DNA from: Lysobacteraceae bacterium
Lineage (GTDB): Bacteria > Pseudomonadota > Gammaproteobacteria > DSM-19610
Reading direction: 5' to 3'
Assembly (NCBI GenBank): GCA_020201295.1
Contig: JAIVHA010000138.1
Location: forward strand, 1 to 11,542
Length of the DNA: 11,542 nt
Position numbers and translations under genes: made by a program. A model generated the notes under the pieces. That model had not been told where the DNA came from. It saw nothing but the letters and a program-made list of their open reading frames with translations, and searched no databases. Shown piece by piece: positions 1 through 7,470 of the stretch (position 1 is the first letter of the stretch; each line of letters opens with the position of its first letter).

Positions 1-32
1 CTCATGGGGGAGGGCTAGGGTGGGGGTGGTTT
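1..32. repeat. G-rich dispersed palindromic repeat, partial at left edge
   Basis: A G-rich block lies downstream of the lpd stop and is cut by the window edge. Its reverse complement (CCACCCCC, ACCC, TAG, CCCTCCCCC, ATGAG in order) matches the C-rich core at 7406-7434 (CCACCCCC, TCCC, CGG, CCCTCCCCC, GTGAA) with few changes. The two are therefore copies of one dispersed family. Similar G/C-run elements are common between genes in proteobacterial genomes, from general knowledge rather than a search. In both places a period-7 array lies directly to the right. A coding role is unlikely. Confidence 0.55.
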
Positions 33-88
33 CACGCCTTTCGCCTTTCGCCTTTCGCCTAACCCCTAACCCCTCTCGTCTCTCCGCC
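33..88. repeat. Degenerate heptamer array downstream of lpd
   Basis: Eight consecutive 7-base units can be read without a gap: CACGCCT, TTCGCCT three times, AACCCCT twice, CTCGTCT and CTCCGCC. The loose consensus is NNC(G/C)CCT. The last unit ends one base before the lpd stop codon (TAG, complement of 90-92), so the array is the first thing a leftward transcript meets after lpd. The unit CACGCCT recurs at 7474-7487, and the consensus recurs inverted at 7332-7401. No T-run typical of an intrinsic terminator is seen. Confidence 0.8.
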
Positions 89-89
89 A

Positions 90-1844
90 CTATTTCCGCT
101 TGGGCGCGATGAGGTCCGTGACACTGCCGTGGGCCACTTCGGCGGCGAAACAGATGGTTTCGGACAGGGTCGGATGGGGGTGCACGGTCAGACCGATGTC
201 TTCCATGTCGGCGCCCATCTCCAGGGCCAGCACCGTCTCGCCGATAAGCTCGCCGGCGTTGGGGCCGACGATGCCGGCACCGATCACCCGGCCGTGTTCG
301 TCGAACAGCAGCTTGGTCAGGCCGCTCTCGCCGCCCACGCTGATGGCCCGGCCACTGGCAGCCCAGGGGAATACGCCCTTGGTGTACTCCACGCCCTTGT
401 CCTTGGCCTCGGTCTCGGTCAGCCCCATCCAGGCCACCTCCGGGTGGGTATAGGCCACGGACGGGATGGCCCGGGCGTCGAAGTGGGACTTCTCGCCGGC
501 GGCCACCTCTGCGGCCACCTTGCCCTCATGGGAGGCCTTGTGGGCCAGCATGGGCTGGCCGACGATGTCGCCGATGGCAAAGATGTGCGGCACGTTGGTA
601 CGCATCTGCTTGTCCACCGCGATGAAGCCGCGCTCGTCCACCTGCACGCCGGCGGCCTCGGCATTGACCTTCTTGCCGTTGGGGCTGCGGCCCACGGCCA
701 CCAGCACCCGGTCGAAGGTATCGGTCTCAGGGGCCTTGCCGCCCTCGAACCAGACCTTGACGCCCTGCTTGCCGGCCTCCGCCTTGGCCACCTTGGTGCC
801 CATGTAGATCGCCTCGTAACGGCCCTTGATGCGCTTTTCCAGGGGCTTGACCAGGTCCCGGTCGGCGCCGGGCATCAGGTCCTTAGAGAGTTCGCACACG
901 GTGACCTTGGCGCCCAGGGCGTCGTAGACGCAGGCCATCTCCAGGCCGATGATGCCGCCCCCCACCACCAGCAGGCGCTTGGGGATGTCTTTGAGCATCA
1001 GGGCGCCGGTGGAATCCATGACCCGGTCGTCGTCCCAGGGAAAGCCCGGCAGCTTGACCGACTGGGAGCCGGCGGCGATGACCGCCTGCTCAAAGCCGAT
1101 CACCTGCTTGCCGCCCTCGCCTTCCACCGTGAGGGTGTTGGGGGAGGAGAACTGGCCCGTGCCCTGGACCACGCGCACCTTGCGCTTCTTGGCCAGCTGC
1201 ACCAGGCCGCCGGTGAGCTTGCCCACCACGCCGTCCTTGAAGCTGGCCAGTTTCTTGAGGTCGATCTTGGGCTTGCCGAAGCTGATGCCGTGTTCGGCGA
1301 AGGCCTCGGCCTCCTCGATCACCTGGCCCGCGTGCAGCAGGGCCTTGGAGGGAATGCAGCCCACGTTCAGGCACACCCCGCCGAGCTCGGCATAGCGCTC
1401 CACCATGACCACGTCCAGACCCAGATCCGCGGCACGGAAGGCGGCGGTGTAGCCGCCGGGGCCGGAACCCAGCACCAGCAGCTGGCAGTTGATGTCGGCA
1501 TCGCCGGGGGCGGCGGCCGGCACTGTCGTGGCCTTGGTCTGGGCAGCGGGCGCCTTGTCTTCGGACTTAGCAGGCTTGTCGGCGGGCTTGGCCGCCTCGC
1601 CCTCGTCCACCTCCAGATCCATGATGGCATCGCCCTGGGAGACCTTGCCGCCCTTCTTCACCTTGATCCCCTTGACCTTGCCGGCCTGGGGGGCAGGGAT
1701 GTCGATGCTGGCCTTCTCGGATTCCAGGGTGATCAGCGGGTCCTCGGGCTTGACCGTGTCACCCGCCTTCACCAGGACGTCGATGATCTCAACGTCCTTG
1801 AAATCGCCGATATCCGGCACCTTGATCTCAACCACCTTGCCCAT
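90..1844 (-). CDS. lpdA: Dihydrolipoamide dehydrogenase (E3) with N-terminal lipoyl domain
   Basis: This flavoprotein of 584 residues reoxidises dihydrolipoamide with NAD+ as the E3 part of the pyruvate dehydrogenase complex in the cytoplasm. Residues 1-80 form a biotinyl/lipoyl domain with the attachment lysine at K44 in ESEKAS. An Ala/Pro/Lys-rich linker (about 81-115) follows. The FAD-binding GSGPGG is at 126-131. The redox disulfide is C158/C163 in GGVCLNVGC. The NAD-binding GGGIIG is at 295-300, a second FAD contact is the AIGD near 423-426, and the C-terminal catalytic His-Glu pair is H557/E562 in HPHPTLSE. I chose the ATG at 1842-1844 over an in-frame codon 24 codons upstream. It begins exactly where the lipoyl domain begins and has GGAG seven bases upstream. 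The gene is last in aceE-aceF-lpd, 121 bases after aceF. Lipoyl-E3 fusions are known, for example in Neisseria. Function is very secure. Confidence 0.97.
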   Translation of the reverse strand: MGKVVEIKVPDIGDFKDVEIIDVLVKAGDTVKPEDPLITLESEKASIDIPAPQAGKVKGIKVKKGGKVSQGDAIMDLEVDEGEAAKPADKPAKSEDKAPAAQTKATTVPAAAPGDADINCQLLVLGSGPGGYTAAFRAADLGLDVVMVERYAELGGVCLNVGCIPSKALLHAGQVIEEAEAFAEHGISFGKPKIDLKKLASFKDGVVGKLTGGLVQLAKKRKVRVVQGTGQFSSPNTLTVEGEGGKQVIGFEQAVIAAGSQSVKLPGFPWDDDRVMDSTGALMLKDIPKRLLVVGGGIIGLEMACVYDALGAKVTVCELSKDLMPGADRDLVKPLEKRIKGRYEAIYMGTKVAKAEAGKQGVKVWFEGGKAPETDTFDRVLVAVGRSPNGKKVNAEAAGVQVDERGFIAVDKQMRTNVPHIFAIGDIVGQPMLAHKASHEGKVAAEVAAGEKSHFDARAIPSVAYTHPEVAWMGLTETEAKDKGVEYTKGVFPWAASGRAISVGGESGLTKLLFDEHGRVIGAGIVGPNAGELIGETVLALEMGADMEDIGLTVHPHPTLSETICFAAEVAHGSVTDLIAPKRK

Positions 1845-1871
1845 GACAGAACTCCAGTTGATCGTTTGCGT

Positions 1872-1928
1872 GAGGGGCGCGAGGTGGCCCGGTGTCGCGG
1901 GCCTACTGCCTTGCACAAGCCGCCCCTC
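1872..1928. other. Nested inverted repeats between aceF and lpd
   Basis: The aceF-lpd gap holds an outer 8-base inverted repeat, GAGGGGCG (1872-1879) with CGCCCCTC (1921-1928). Inside it is a compact 6-base stem, GGCCCG (1886-1891) with CGGGCC (1898-1903), with a six-base loop. In the aceF-lpd transcript this could fold upstream of the lpd ribosome-binding site. No U-run follows in the leftward direction, so a strong intrinsic terminator is unlikely. An RNA stability or translation effect is possible. The fold is inferred from complementarity only. Confidence 0.4.
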
Positions 1929-1965
1929 TTGTATCTTGCCTCTTGGATCTTGTCTCTGCGCCTTC
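1924..1965. repeat. Degenerate heptamer array between aceF and lpd
   Basis: Read on the plus strand in steps of seven, the units are CCCTCTT, GTATCTT, GCCTCTT, GGATCTT, GTCTCTG and CGCCTTC. The first four share NNNTCTT. The last unit ends immediately before the aceF stop codon (TAG, complement of 1966-1968). The leftward mRNA therefore carries AAGANNN repeats directly after the aceF stop. The unit differs from the other arrays in the window, but the period of seven and the placement against a stop codon are the same. Confidence 0.7.
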
Positions 1966-3309
1966 CTACAACAACATCCTGCGCATGTCCGACAGCCGGC
2001 TGCTCAAAAAGGTCGTGAACCGTGCGCCCAGGGCCCCGTCGACCACCCTGTGATCATAGGACAGGGACAGGGGCAGGATCATGCGCGGGGCGAATTCCTT
2101 GCCGTTCCACACCGGCTGCATCTTGGCGCGGGAGACGCCCAGGATGGCCACCTCGGGGGCGTTGACGATGGGGGTGAAGGAGGTCCCGCCGATGCCGCCG
2201 AGGCTGGAGATGGTGAAGCAGCCGCCCTGCATGTCGCCGGGCTTGAGCTTCTTGTCCCGGGCCTTGGTGGACATCTCCTGCAAGGCGGCGGCGATATCCA
2301 CCAGACTCATGCGGTCCACGTCCCGGATCACCGGCACCACCAGCCCGTCCGGCGTGTCGACCGCCACACCGATGTGGTAGTACTGCTTCATGATCAGATT
2401 CTCCCCGGTGGCATCCAGGGAGGCGTTCACCCGGGGGTATTCCTTGAGCGCGGAGACCACCGCCTTCATCAGGAAGGCCAGGAAGGTGATCTTGATGCCC
2501 TTGTCCTTGTATTCCTCACCCAGGGTCTTGCGGAAGGACTCCAGCTCCGTGATATCCGCCTCGTCGAACTGGGTGACGTGGGGAATCGTCACCCAATTGC
2601 GGTGCAGGAACTGGCCCGTGAGCTTGTTGATCTTGGTGAGCGCCAGGGTATCCACCGGACCGAACTGACTGAAATCGATCTCCGGCATGGGCGCCACACC
2701 CAGACCACCGCCACCCTGTGACAGGGCGCGCTTGACGTAACCCTGTACGTCTTCCCTGAGGATACGGGCCTTGGGGCCGCTGCCATCCACCTGGCCCAGG
2801 TCCACGCCCAGCTCCCGTGCGAACTTGCGCACCGCGGGTGAGGCATGGGCCTTGCGAAAACCGTCCTCGTTGACGATACCGGCGGTGGGCGAGGGACGCG
2901 GACCGGCCGGCTTGGCCGGCGGCGCCTCGGCTTCGGACTTGTCTGCCTGGGGCTTCTCTTGCTTGTCCTTCTTTGGCTCGTCCTTCTTTGGCTCGGCCTT
3001 TTCCTGGCTTGCCTCGGGCGCGGTCTTCTTCGGCTCGTCCTTGGGCTTGTCCTCGCCAGCGGCTGCCCCGTCGGTTTCCATGTCGATGATGTGGTCCCCC
3101 TGGGAGACCCGGTCGCCCTTCTTTACCTTGAGCGCCTTGATCACACCATCACCCGGGGACGGGATGTCGATGGTGGCCTTGTCAGACTCCAGGGTGATGA
3201 GCGGTTCCTCGGCCTTGACCGGGTCGCCCGGCTTCACCAGAAGCTCAATGATCTCCACATCCTTGAAGTCCCCGATGTCCGGGACCTTCACCTCAACCAC
3301 GTTGCTCAT
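1966..3309 (-). CDS. aceF: Pyruvate dehydrogenase E2, dihydrolipoamide acetyltransferase
   Basis: This 447-residue core subunit of the pyruvate dehydrogenase complex moves acetyl groups from E1 to CoA. Residues 1-80 are a single lipoyl domain with lysine K44 in ESDKAT. A highly charged Lys/Glu/Pro linker follows (about 85-145, with EPKKDEPKKD). The peripheral-subunit-binding domain is about 154-192 (HASPAVRKFARELG to YVKRA). The catalytic acetyltransferase domain is about 215-447, with H420 and D424 in DHRVVDG. Escherichia coli AceF has three lipoyl domains and about 630 residues, so this is a one-lipoyl form. The second lipoyl domain of the complex is carried on E3 instead. The ATG at 3307-3309 has GGAG seven bases upstream. 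It lies 56 bases after aceE, so co-transcription is likely. The linker contains a perfect 15-base tandem duplication (2966-2995). Confidence 0.97.
   Translation of the reverse strand: MSNVVEVKVPDIGDFKDVEIIELLVKPGDPVKAEEPLITLESDKATIDIPSPGDGVIKALKVKKGDRVSQGDHIIDMETDGAAAGEDKPKDEPKKTAPEASQEKAEPKKDEPKKDKQEKPQADKSEAEAPPAKPAGPRPSPTAGIVNEDGFRKAHASPAVRKFARELGVDLGQVDGSGPKARILREDVQGYVKRALSQGGGGLGVAPMPEIDFSQFGPVDTLALTKINKLTGQFLHRNWVTIPHVTQFDEADITELESFRKTLGEEYKDKGIKITFLAFLMKAVVSALKEYPRVNASLDATGENLIMKQYYHIGVAVDTPDGLVVPVIRDVDRMSLVDIAAALQEMSTKARDKKLKPGDMQGGCFTISSLGGIGGTSFTPIVNAPEVAILGVSRAKMQPVWNGKEFAPRMILPLSLSYDHRVVDGALGARFTTFLSSRLSDMRRMLL
2966..2995. repeat. 15-bp perfect tandem duplication in the aceF linker
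   Basis: Two adjacent identical 15-base copies (TCCTTCTTTGGCTCG at 2966-2980 and 2981-2995) encode the repeated EPKKD block of the E2 linker on the minus strand. A diverged relative (TCTTCTTCGGCTCG) lies a little further along, near 3024-3037. The length is a multiple of three, so copy number can change without breaking the reading frame. This fits how flexible interdomain linkers vary in length. Confidence 0.85.
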
Positions 3310-3365
3310 CTCGCAACTCCAGTGTTTTGTTATCGATCAACGTCTGACCACAATCCGCGCCCTGC

Positions 3366-6029
3366 TCAGGCACGCAGCGGATTGGGCCGGTTCACGTCGA
3401 TACCGTATTTCTTGATGGCCTCGCCCACCTTGGAGGCGGGGATCGTGCCCTCGTCGGCCAGGGCCTTGAGGGCGGCCACGGCCACGAAGTGACTGTCCAC
3501 CTCGAAGTGCCGGCGCAGGGCGGAGCGCAGGTCCGAGCGCCCGAAACCGTCGGTGCCCAGTACCACGTAGCGACCCGGGACCCAGGCGCGGATCTGGTCG
3601 GCGTAGGCCTTGACGTTGTCCGTGGCGGCCACCACCGGGCCTTGTGCGTCCTTAAGACATTGGGCCACATAGGCCTCCCGGGGTTTGGCGCCCGGGTTGA
3701 GCATGTTGTGCCGGTCGCAATCACGACCTTCCCGGGCCAGCTCGGTAAAGCTGGTGGCGCTCCAGATGTCGCACTCCACGCCGAAGTCCTTCTTGAGCAA
3801 CTCGGCGGCAGCGATCACCTCCCGCAGGATGGTGCCCGAGCCCATGAGCTGCACCCGGAGCTTCTTGCGCCCGCCCTTCTGCAACAGGTACATGCCCTTG
3901 ACGATACCTTCCTCGGCGCCCTTGGGCAGGGCCGGCTGTTGGTAGTTCTCGTTCATGGTGGTGATGTAATAGAAGACGCTCTGCTGCTCGGCGTACATGC
4001 GCCGCATGCCGTCGTGCACGATCACCGCCAGCTCGTAGGCGAAGGTGGGGTCGTAGCTGATGCAGTTGGGCACGTTGGCCGCCATCATCAGGCTGTGGCC
4101 GTCCTGATGCTGCAGGCCCTCGCCGGCCAGGGTGGTACGTCCGGCGGTGGCGCCCATCAGGAAGCCGCGGGCCTGCATGTCGCCGGCAGCCCAGATGAGA
4201 TCCCCCACCCGCTGGAAGCCGAACATGGAGTAGAAGATGTAGAACGGGATCATGTTCACGCCGTGGGTGGAGTACGACGTGGCGGCGGCGATCCAGGAGG
4301 ACATGGAACCGGCCTCGTTGATGCCTTCCTCCAGGATCTGACCCTGCTTGTCTTCCTTGTAATACATGACCTGCTCACGGTCCTGGGGCTCGTAGAGCTG
4401 GCCCACGGAGGAGTAGATACCCAACTGGCGGAACAGGCCCTCCATGCCGAAGGTGCGTGCCTCATCGGGGACGATGGGCACCACGTGACGGCCGATCTTC
4501 TTGTCCCGGACCAGGGCGGTGACCATGCGCACGAAGACCATGGTGGAGGACATCTCGCGCTCGCCGCTGGATTCCAGCAGTGCATCGAACACGGACATGT
4601 CCGGGATCTCCAGGGGCGCGGCACTGTGCTTGCGCACCGGCATGTAGCCACCCAGGGACTTGCGCCGGGTGTGCATGTACTGCATCTCCGGTGCGTCCTC
4701 GGCAGGCTTGATGTATTCGGCCTTCTCCACCTGCTCGTCGGTGAGCGGGATGTTGAAACGGTCGCGGAAGATCTTCATGTCCTCCACGCCCAGCTTCTTC
4801 TGGCTGTGGGTGCGCATCTGGCCTTCGCCGGCGCCGCCCATGCCATAGCCCTTCACCGTATGGGCCAGGATGACGGTCGGGCCATCCGTGTACTCGGCGG
4901 CGGCCTTGTAGGCGGCGTAGACCTTGTAGGGGTCGTGACCGCCCCGATTCAGGCGCCAGATATCCTCGTCGGTCATCTTGGCCACCATGGCCTTGAGCTC
5001 GGGGTGCTTACCGAAGAAGTGTTCGCGAACATAGGCGCCATCCTTGGACTTGTAGTTCTGATAATCGCCGTCCACGGCCTCCATCATGCGCTGTTGCAAC
5101 AGACCCTTGGTGTCACGGGCCAGCAGGGGGTCCCAGTAGCTGCCCCAGATCACCTTGATCACGTTCCAGCCGGCGCCACGGAAGATGGCCTCCAGCTCCT
5201 GGATGATCTTGCCGTTGCCGCGCACCGGGCCGTCCAGGCGCTGCAGGTTGCAGTTGACCACGAAGTTGAGGTTGTCCAGCTTCTCCCGGGAGCCCAGGGT
5301 GATGGCACCCAGGGTCTCGGGCTCATCCACCTCGCCGTCGCCCACGAAGCACCAGACTTGGCGGTCCTTGGTCTTGGCCAGGCCACGGTCCTGCAGGTAC
5401 TTCATGAAACGGGCCTGGTAGATGCTCATGATGGGCCCCAGACCCATGGACACCGTGGGGAACTGCCAGAAGTCCGGCATCAGCCAGGGGTGCGGGTAGG
5501 AAGACAGGCCCTTGCCATCCACCTCGCGGCGGAAATGATCCAGTTGCTCCTCGGTGAGCCGGCCTTCCAGGAAGGCGCGGGCATACATGCCCGGCGAGGA
5601 ATGGCCCTGGACGAACAGCAGGTCGCCGCCGTGTTCATGGGAGGGCGCGCGCCAGAAATGGTTGAAGCCCACGTCGTAGAGGGTGGCCGCGGAGGCGAAG
5701 GTGGCGATATGACCACCCAGCTCGGCACTGACCCGGTTGGCCTTCACCACCATGGCCATGGCGTTCCAGCGGATGTAGGACCGGATGCGGTGCTCCAGCT
5801 CTCCGTCACCGGGGTAGTCAGGCTCCAGGTGCGGCGGGATGGTGTTCACGTAGGCCGTATTGGCCGAGTAGGGCAAATAGGTGCCGGAGCGCCGGGCCTG
5901 GTCCACCAGGCGTTCCAGGAGAAAGTGGGCGCGCTCGGGCCCCTCCGCCTTGATCACCGCATCGAGGGCGTCGAGCCACTCCTGGGTTTCCTGGGCATCC
6001 AGATCCTGGGTCTGATTCTGCTGTGTCAT
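3366..6029 (-). CDS. aceE: Pyruvate dehydrogenase E1, homodimeric type
   Basis: This thiamine-diphosphate enzyme decarboxylates pyruvate and acetylates the E2 lipoyl domain in the cytoplasmic pyruvate dehydrogenase complex. At 887 residues it has the same length as Escherichia coli AceE. Active-site residues are all present, one position further on than the E. coli numbering as I recall it: H107 (GGHIA), Q141 and H143 (VQGHSSPG), the metal/ThDP motif D231 with N259 and N261 (GDGE to NCNLQRLDGPV), the mobile-loop H408 (EGQMRTHSQKK) and the cofactor-activating E572 (INEAGSMSSW). The ATG at 6027-6029 has GAGG five bases upstream. It is the first gene of aceE-aceF-lpd and is divergent from pyrC across 253 bases. 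Its length and single-chain form separate it from the alpha/beta heterotetrameric E1 enzymes. No frameshift or missing motif is seen. Confidence 0.98.
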   Translation of the reverse strand: MTQQNQTQDLDAQETQEWLDALDAVIKAEGPERAHFLLERLVDQARRSGTYLPYSANTAYVNTIPPHLEPDYPGDGELEHRIRSYIRWNAMAMVVKANRVSAELGGHIATFASAATLYDVGFNHFWRAPSHEHGGDLLFVQGHSSPGMYARAFLEGRLTEEQLDHFRREVDGKGLSSYPHPWLMPDFWQFPTVSMGLGPIMSIYQARFMKYLQDRGLAKTKDRQVWCFVGDGEVDEPETLGAITLGSREKLDNLNFVVNCNLQRLDGPVRGNGKIIQELEAIFRGAGWNVIKVIWGSYWDPLLARDTKGLLQQRMMEAVDGDYQNYKSKDGAYVREHFFGKHPELKAMVAKMTDEDIWRLNRGGHDPYKVYAAYKAAAEYTDGPTVILAHTVKGYGMGGAGEGQMRTHSQKKLGVEDMKIFRDRFNIPLTDEQVEKAEYIKPAEDAPEMQYMHTRRKSLGGYMPVRKHSAAPLEIPDMSVFDALLESSGEREMSSTMVFVRMVTALVRDKKIGRHVVPIVPDEARTFGMEGLFRQLGIYSSVGQLYEPQDREQVMYYKEDKQGQILEEGINEAGSMSSWIAAATSYSTHGVNMIPFYIFYSMFGFQRVGDLIWAAGDMQARGFLMGATAGRTTLAGEGLQHQDGHSLMMAANVPNCISYDPTFAYELAVIVHDGMRRMYAEQQSVFYYITTMNENYQQPALPKGAEEGIVKGMYLLQKGGRKKLRVQLMGSGTILREVIAAAELLKKDFGVECDIWSATSFTELAREGRDCDRHNMLNPGAKPREAYVAQCLKDAQGPVVAATDNVKAYADQIRAWVPGRYVVLGTDGFGRSDLRSALRRHFEVDSHFVAVAALKALADEGTIPASKVGEAIKKYGIDVNRPNPLRA

Positions 6030-6282
6030 GCCAGCCTCGTGAGTTCAGAATCCGGACCGGCCTCCCCTCCGCGCCTGCAATGGCCGGGTCTGCGGGAGAA
6101 TGGGGAAAAACCGGGGGGAATCCTGATAAGTTAGTTATTCTGTCAGGCCCGCGCCGCGACAACGCGAAACGCGATAAAGCCGGTTATCTTCATGCCTTGG
6201 CGCAGACAGGTCAAGGTGGACCCTGCCGGCCCCGGATCTCCGTCATAAACGCAAACACCCGAAAAGACACAGGAATTATGCC
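6030..6282. promoter_or_regulatory. Divergent control region between aceE and pyrC
   Basis: This 253-base spacer must hold the promoters of the leftward pdh operon and of rightward pyrC. The best leftward pair I can find is TTGTCG (complement of 6157-6162) with AATAAC (complement of 6134-6139), 17 bases apart. Each box matches the sigma-70 consensus at four of six positions, so this is weak. No convincing rightward promoter is visible; CATAAA at 6244-6249 has no partner. The pyrC ribosome-binding site is AGGA at 6271-6274, eight bases before its ATG. I found no PdhR-like operator of the enteric type (TTGGT with ACCAA). Confidence 0.45.
6122..6147. promoter_or_regulatory. Candidate operator dyad upstream of aceE
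   Basis: CCTGATA (6122-6128) and TGTCAGG (6141-6147) form an inverted repeat matching at six of seven positions around a 12-base AT-rich centre. The site overlaps the weak leftward -10 box at 6134-6139, where a repressor of the pdh operon could act. Arm length and spacing suit a dimeric helix-turn-helix regulator. No regulator gene is in the window. The site is called from symmetry and position alone. Confidence 0.3.
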
Positions 6283-7323
6283 ATGCCCGCCCCCCAGACG
6301 CTCACCCTGAGACGCCCCGACGACTGGCACCTTCACCTGCGCGACGGCGCGATGCTCGCCGATGTGGTACCCCACACCGCCGCACGCTTCGCCCGGGCCA
6401 TCATCATGCCGAATCTCAAACCGCCGGTGACCACCGTGGACCAGGCTACCGCCTACCGGGAACGCATCCTGGCGGCGGTACCGGCGGACGTGGATTTCAC
6501 GCCCCTGATGACCCTCTACCTCACGGACAACACCTCAGCCGGGGAGGTCACACGGGCAAAGGACAGCGGCATCGTCTTCGGCGTGAAGCTCTATCCCGCC
6601 GGGGCCACCACCCATTCGGACGCCGGCGTGACCGATGTCCGCCACACCTACAAGGCCCTGGAGGCCATGCAGACGGCGGGCCTGCCCCTGCTGGTCCATG
6701 GCGAGGCCACAGACCCGGCCGTGGACGTGTTCGACCGGGAGGCGGTGTTCATCGAGCAGACCCTTATACCTTTGCTCAAGGATTTCCCTGAACTGAAGGT
6801 GGTGTTCGAGCACATCACCACCGCCGACGCCGTGGCCCTGGTGCGGGAGGCCGGGGACCAGGTGGGCGCCACGGTCACCCCCCAGCACATCCTCATGAAC
6901 CGCAATGCCCTGTTCCAGGGCGGCATCCGCCCCCATCACTACTGCCTGCCGGTGCTCAAGCGCGAGCGCCACCGCAAGGCCATCATGGACGTCCTGGCAG
7001 AAGGCCACCCCCGTTTCTTCCTGGGCACCGACAGCGCCCCCCACCCCAAGGGCGCCAAGGAATCCGCCTGCGGCTGCGCCGGCATCTACAGCGCCCATGG
7101 CGCCATCGAACTCTATGCCGAGGCCTTCGAGCAAGCCGGCGCTCTGGCGCATCTGGAGGCCTTCGCCAGCCTCAACGGCCCGCGTTTCTACGGCCTGCCG
7201 GTGAACGAGGACCGCATCACCCTGGTGAAGCAGGACTGGGAGGTACCCGGGGAATATCCCCTGGGCGGCGAGACCGTGGTGCCGTTGCGGGCCGGCGAAA
7301 AGATTGGCTGGCGGCTCGGCTGA
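6283..7323 (+). CDS. pyrC: Dihydroorotase, class II (PyrC)
   Basis: This zinc amidohydrolase cyclises N-carbamoyl-aspartate to dihydroorotate, the third step of de novo pyrimidine synthesis. It has 346 residues, close to the 348 of Escherichia coli PyrC. The binuclear zinc ligands fall at the same numbers I recall for E. coli: H16 and H18 (WHLHLR), the carboxylated K102 (GVKLYPAG), H139 (LVHGE), H177 (FEHIT) and D250 (LGTDSAPH). The flexible-loop region around TLYLTDNT is also present. The ATG at 6283 has AGGA eight bases upstream; the ATG at 6278 is in another frame. The gene stands alone, divergent from the pdh operon, with no other pyr gene in the window. A heptamer array starts eight bases after its stop. 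Confidence 0.97.
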   Translation: MPAPQTLTLRRPDDWHLHLRDGAMLADVVPHTAARFARAIIMPNLKPPVTTVDQATAYRERILAAVPADVDFTPLMTLYLTDNTSAGEVTRAKDSGIVFGVKLYPAGATTHSDAGVTDVRHTYKALEAMQTAGLPLLVHGEATDPAVDVFDREAVFIEQTLIPLLKDFPELKVVFEHITTADAVALVREAGDQVGATVTPQHILMNRNALFQGGIRPHHYCLPVLKRERHRKAIMDVLAEGHPRFFLGTDSAPHPKGAKESACGCAGIYSAHGAIELYAEAFEQAGALAHLEAFASLNGPRFYGLPVNEDRITLVKQDWEVPGEYPLGGETVVPLRAGEKIGWRLG

Positions 7324-7331
7324 GCCCGGGA

Positions 7332-7401
7332 GGGGGGAAGGCGGGAGGGGTGAGGCGACAGGGGTGGAGCGGCAGGGGTGAGGGGACAGGCGACAGGCGT
7401 A
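7332..7401. repeat. Heptamer array downstream of pyrC (left arm)
   Basis: Ten units follow one another in strict steps of seven: GGGGGGA, AGGCGGG, AGGGGTG, AGGCGAC, AGGGGTG, GAGCGGC, AGGGGTG, AGGGGAC, AGGCGAC and AGGCGTA. The consensus is AGG(C/G)GNN, the reverse complement of the NNC(G/C)CCT units at 33-88 and 7474-7494. The array begins eight bases after the pyrC stop. With the right arm it forms an inverted pair around the palindrome at 7407-7446. Confidence 0.85.
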
Positions 7402-7406
7402 AACCC

Positions 7407-7446
7407 CACCCCCTCCCCGGCCCTCCCCCGTGAAGGGGAGGGGGTG
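7407..7446. repeat. C-rich/G-rich palindrome between pyrC and rnt
   Basis: CACCCCCTCCCC (7407-7418) and GGGGAGGGGGTG (7435-7446) form a perfect 12-base inverted repeat with a 16-base loop. It resembles the block at 1-32 and belongs to the same dispersed family. Fully GC-rich stems of this kind can pause polymerase or protect an mRNA 3' end. No T-run follows, so a classical intrinsic terminator for pyrC is not shown. Short reading frames across it give proline/glycine-rich peptides that are repeat artefacts. Confidence 0.75.
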
Positions 7447-7470
7447 TTGCTCGCGGCGTTCCGCTTTTCC

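Noticed and set aside
1845..1916. Upstream start for lpd adding 24 residues
   Set aside because: The extra residues precede the conserved start of the lipoyl domain, and the GGAG site is correctly placed only for the ATG at 1844.
3489..6134. Open frame of 881 codons antisense to aceE, and similar long antisense frames at 129-2018, 1489-2721 and 6535-7476
   Set aside because: High GC third positions in aceE, lpd, aceF and pyrC suppress stop codons on the opposite strand. The antisense products are rich in His/Gly/Leu with no recognisable domain, while the sense genes have all catalytic residues.
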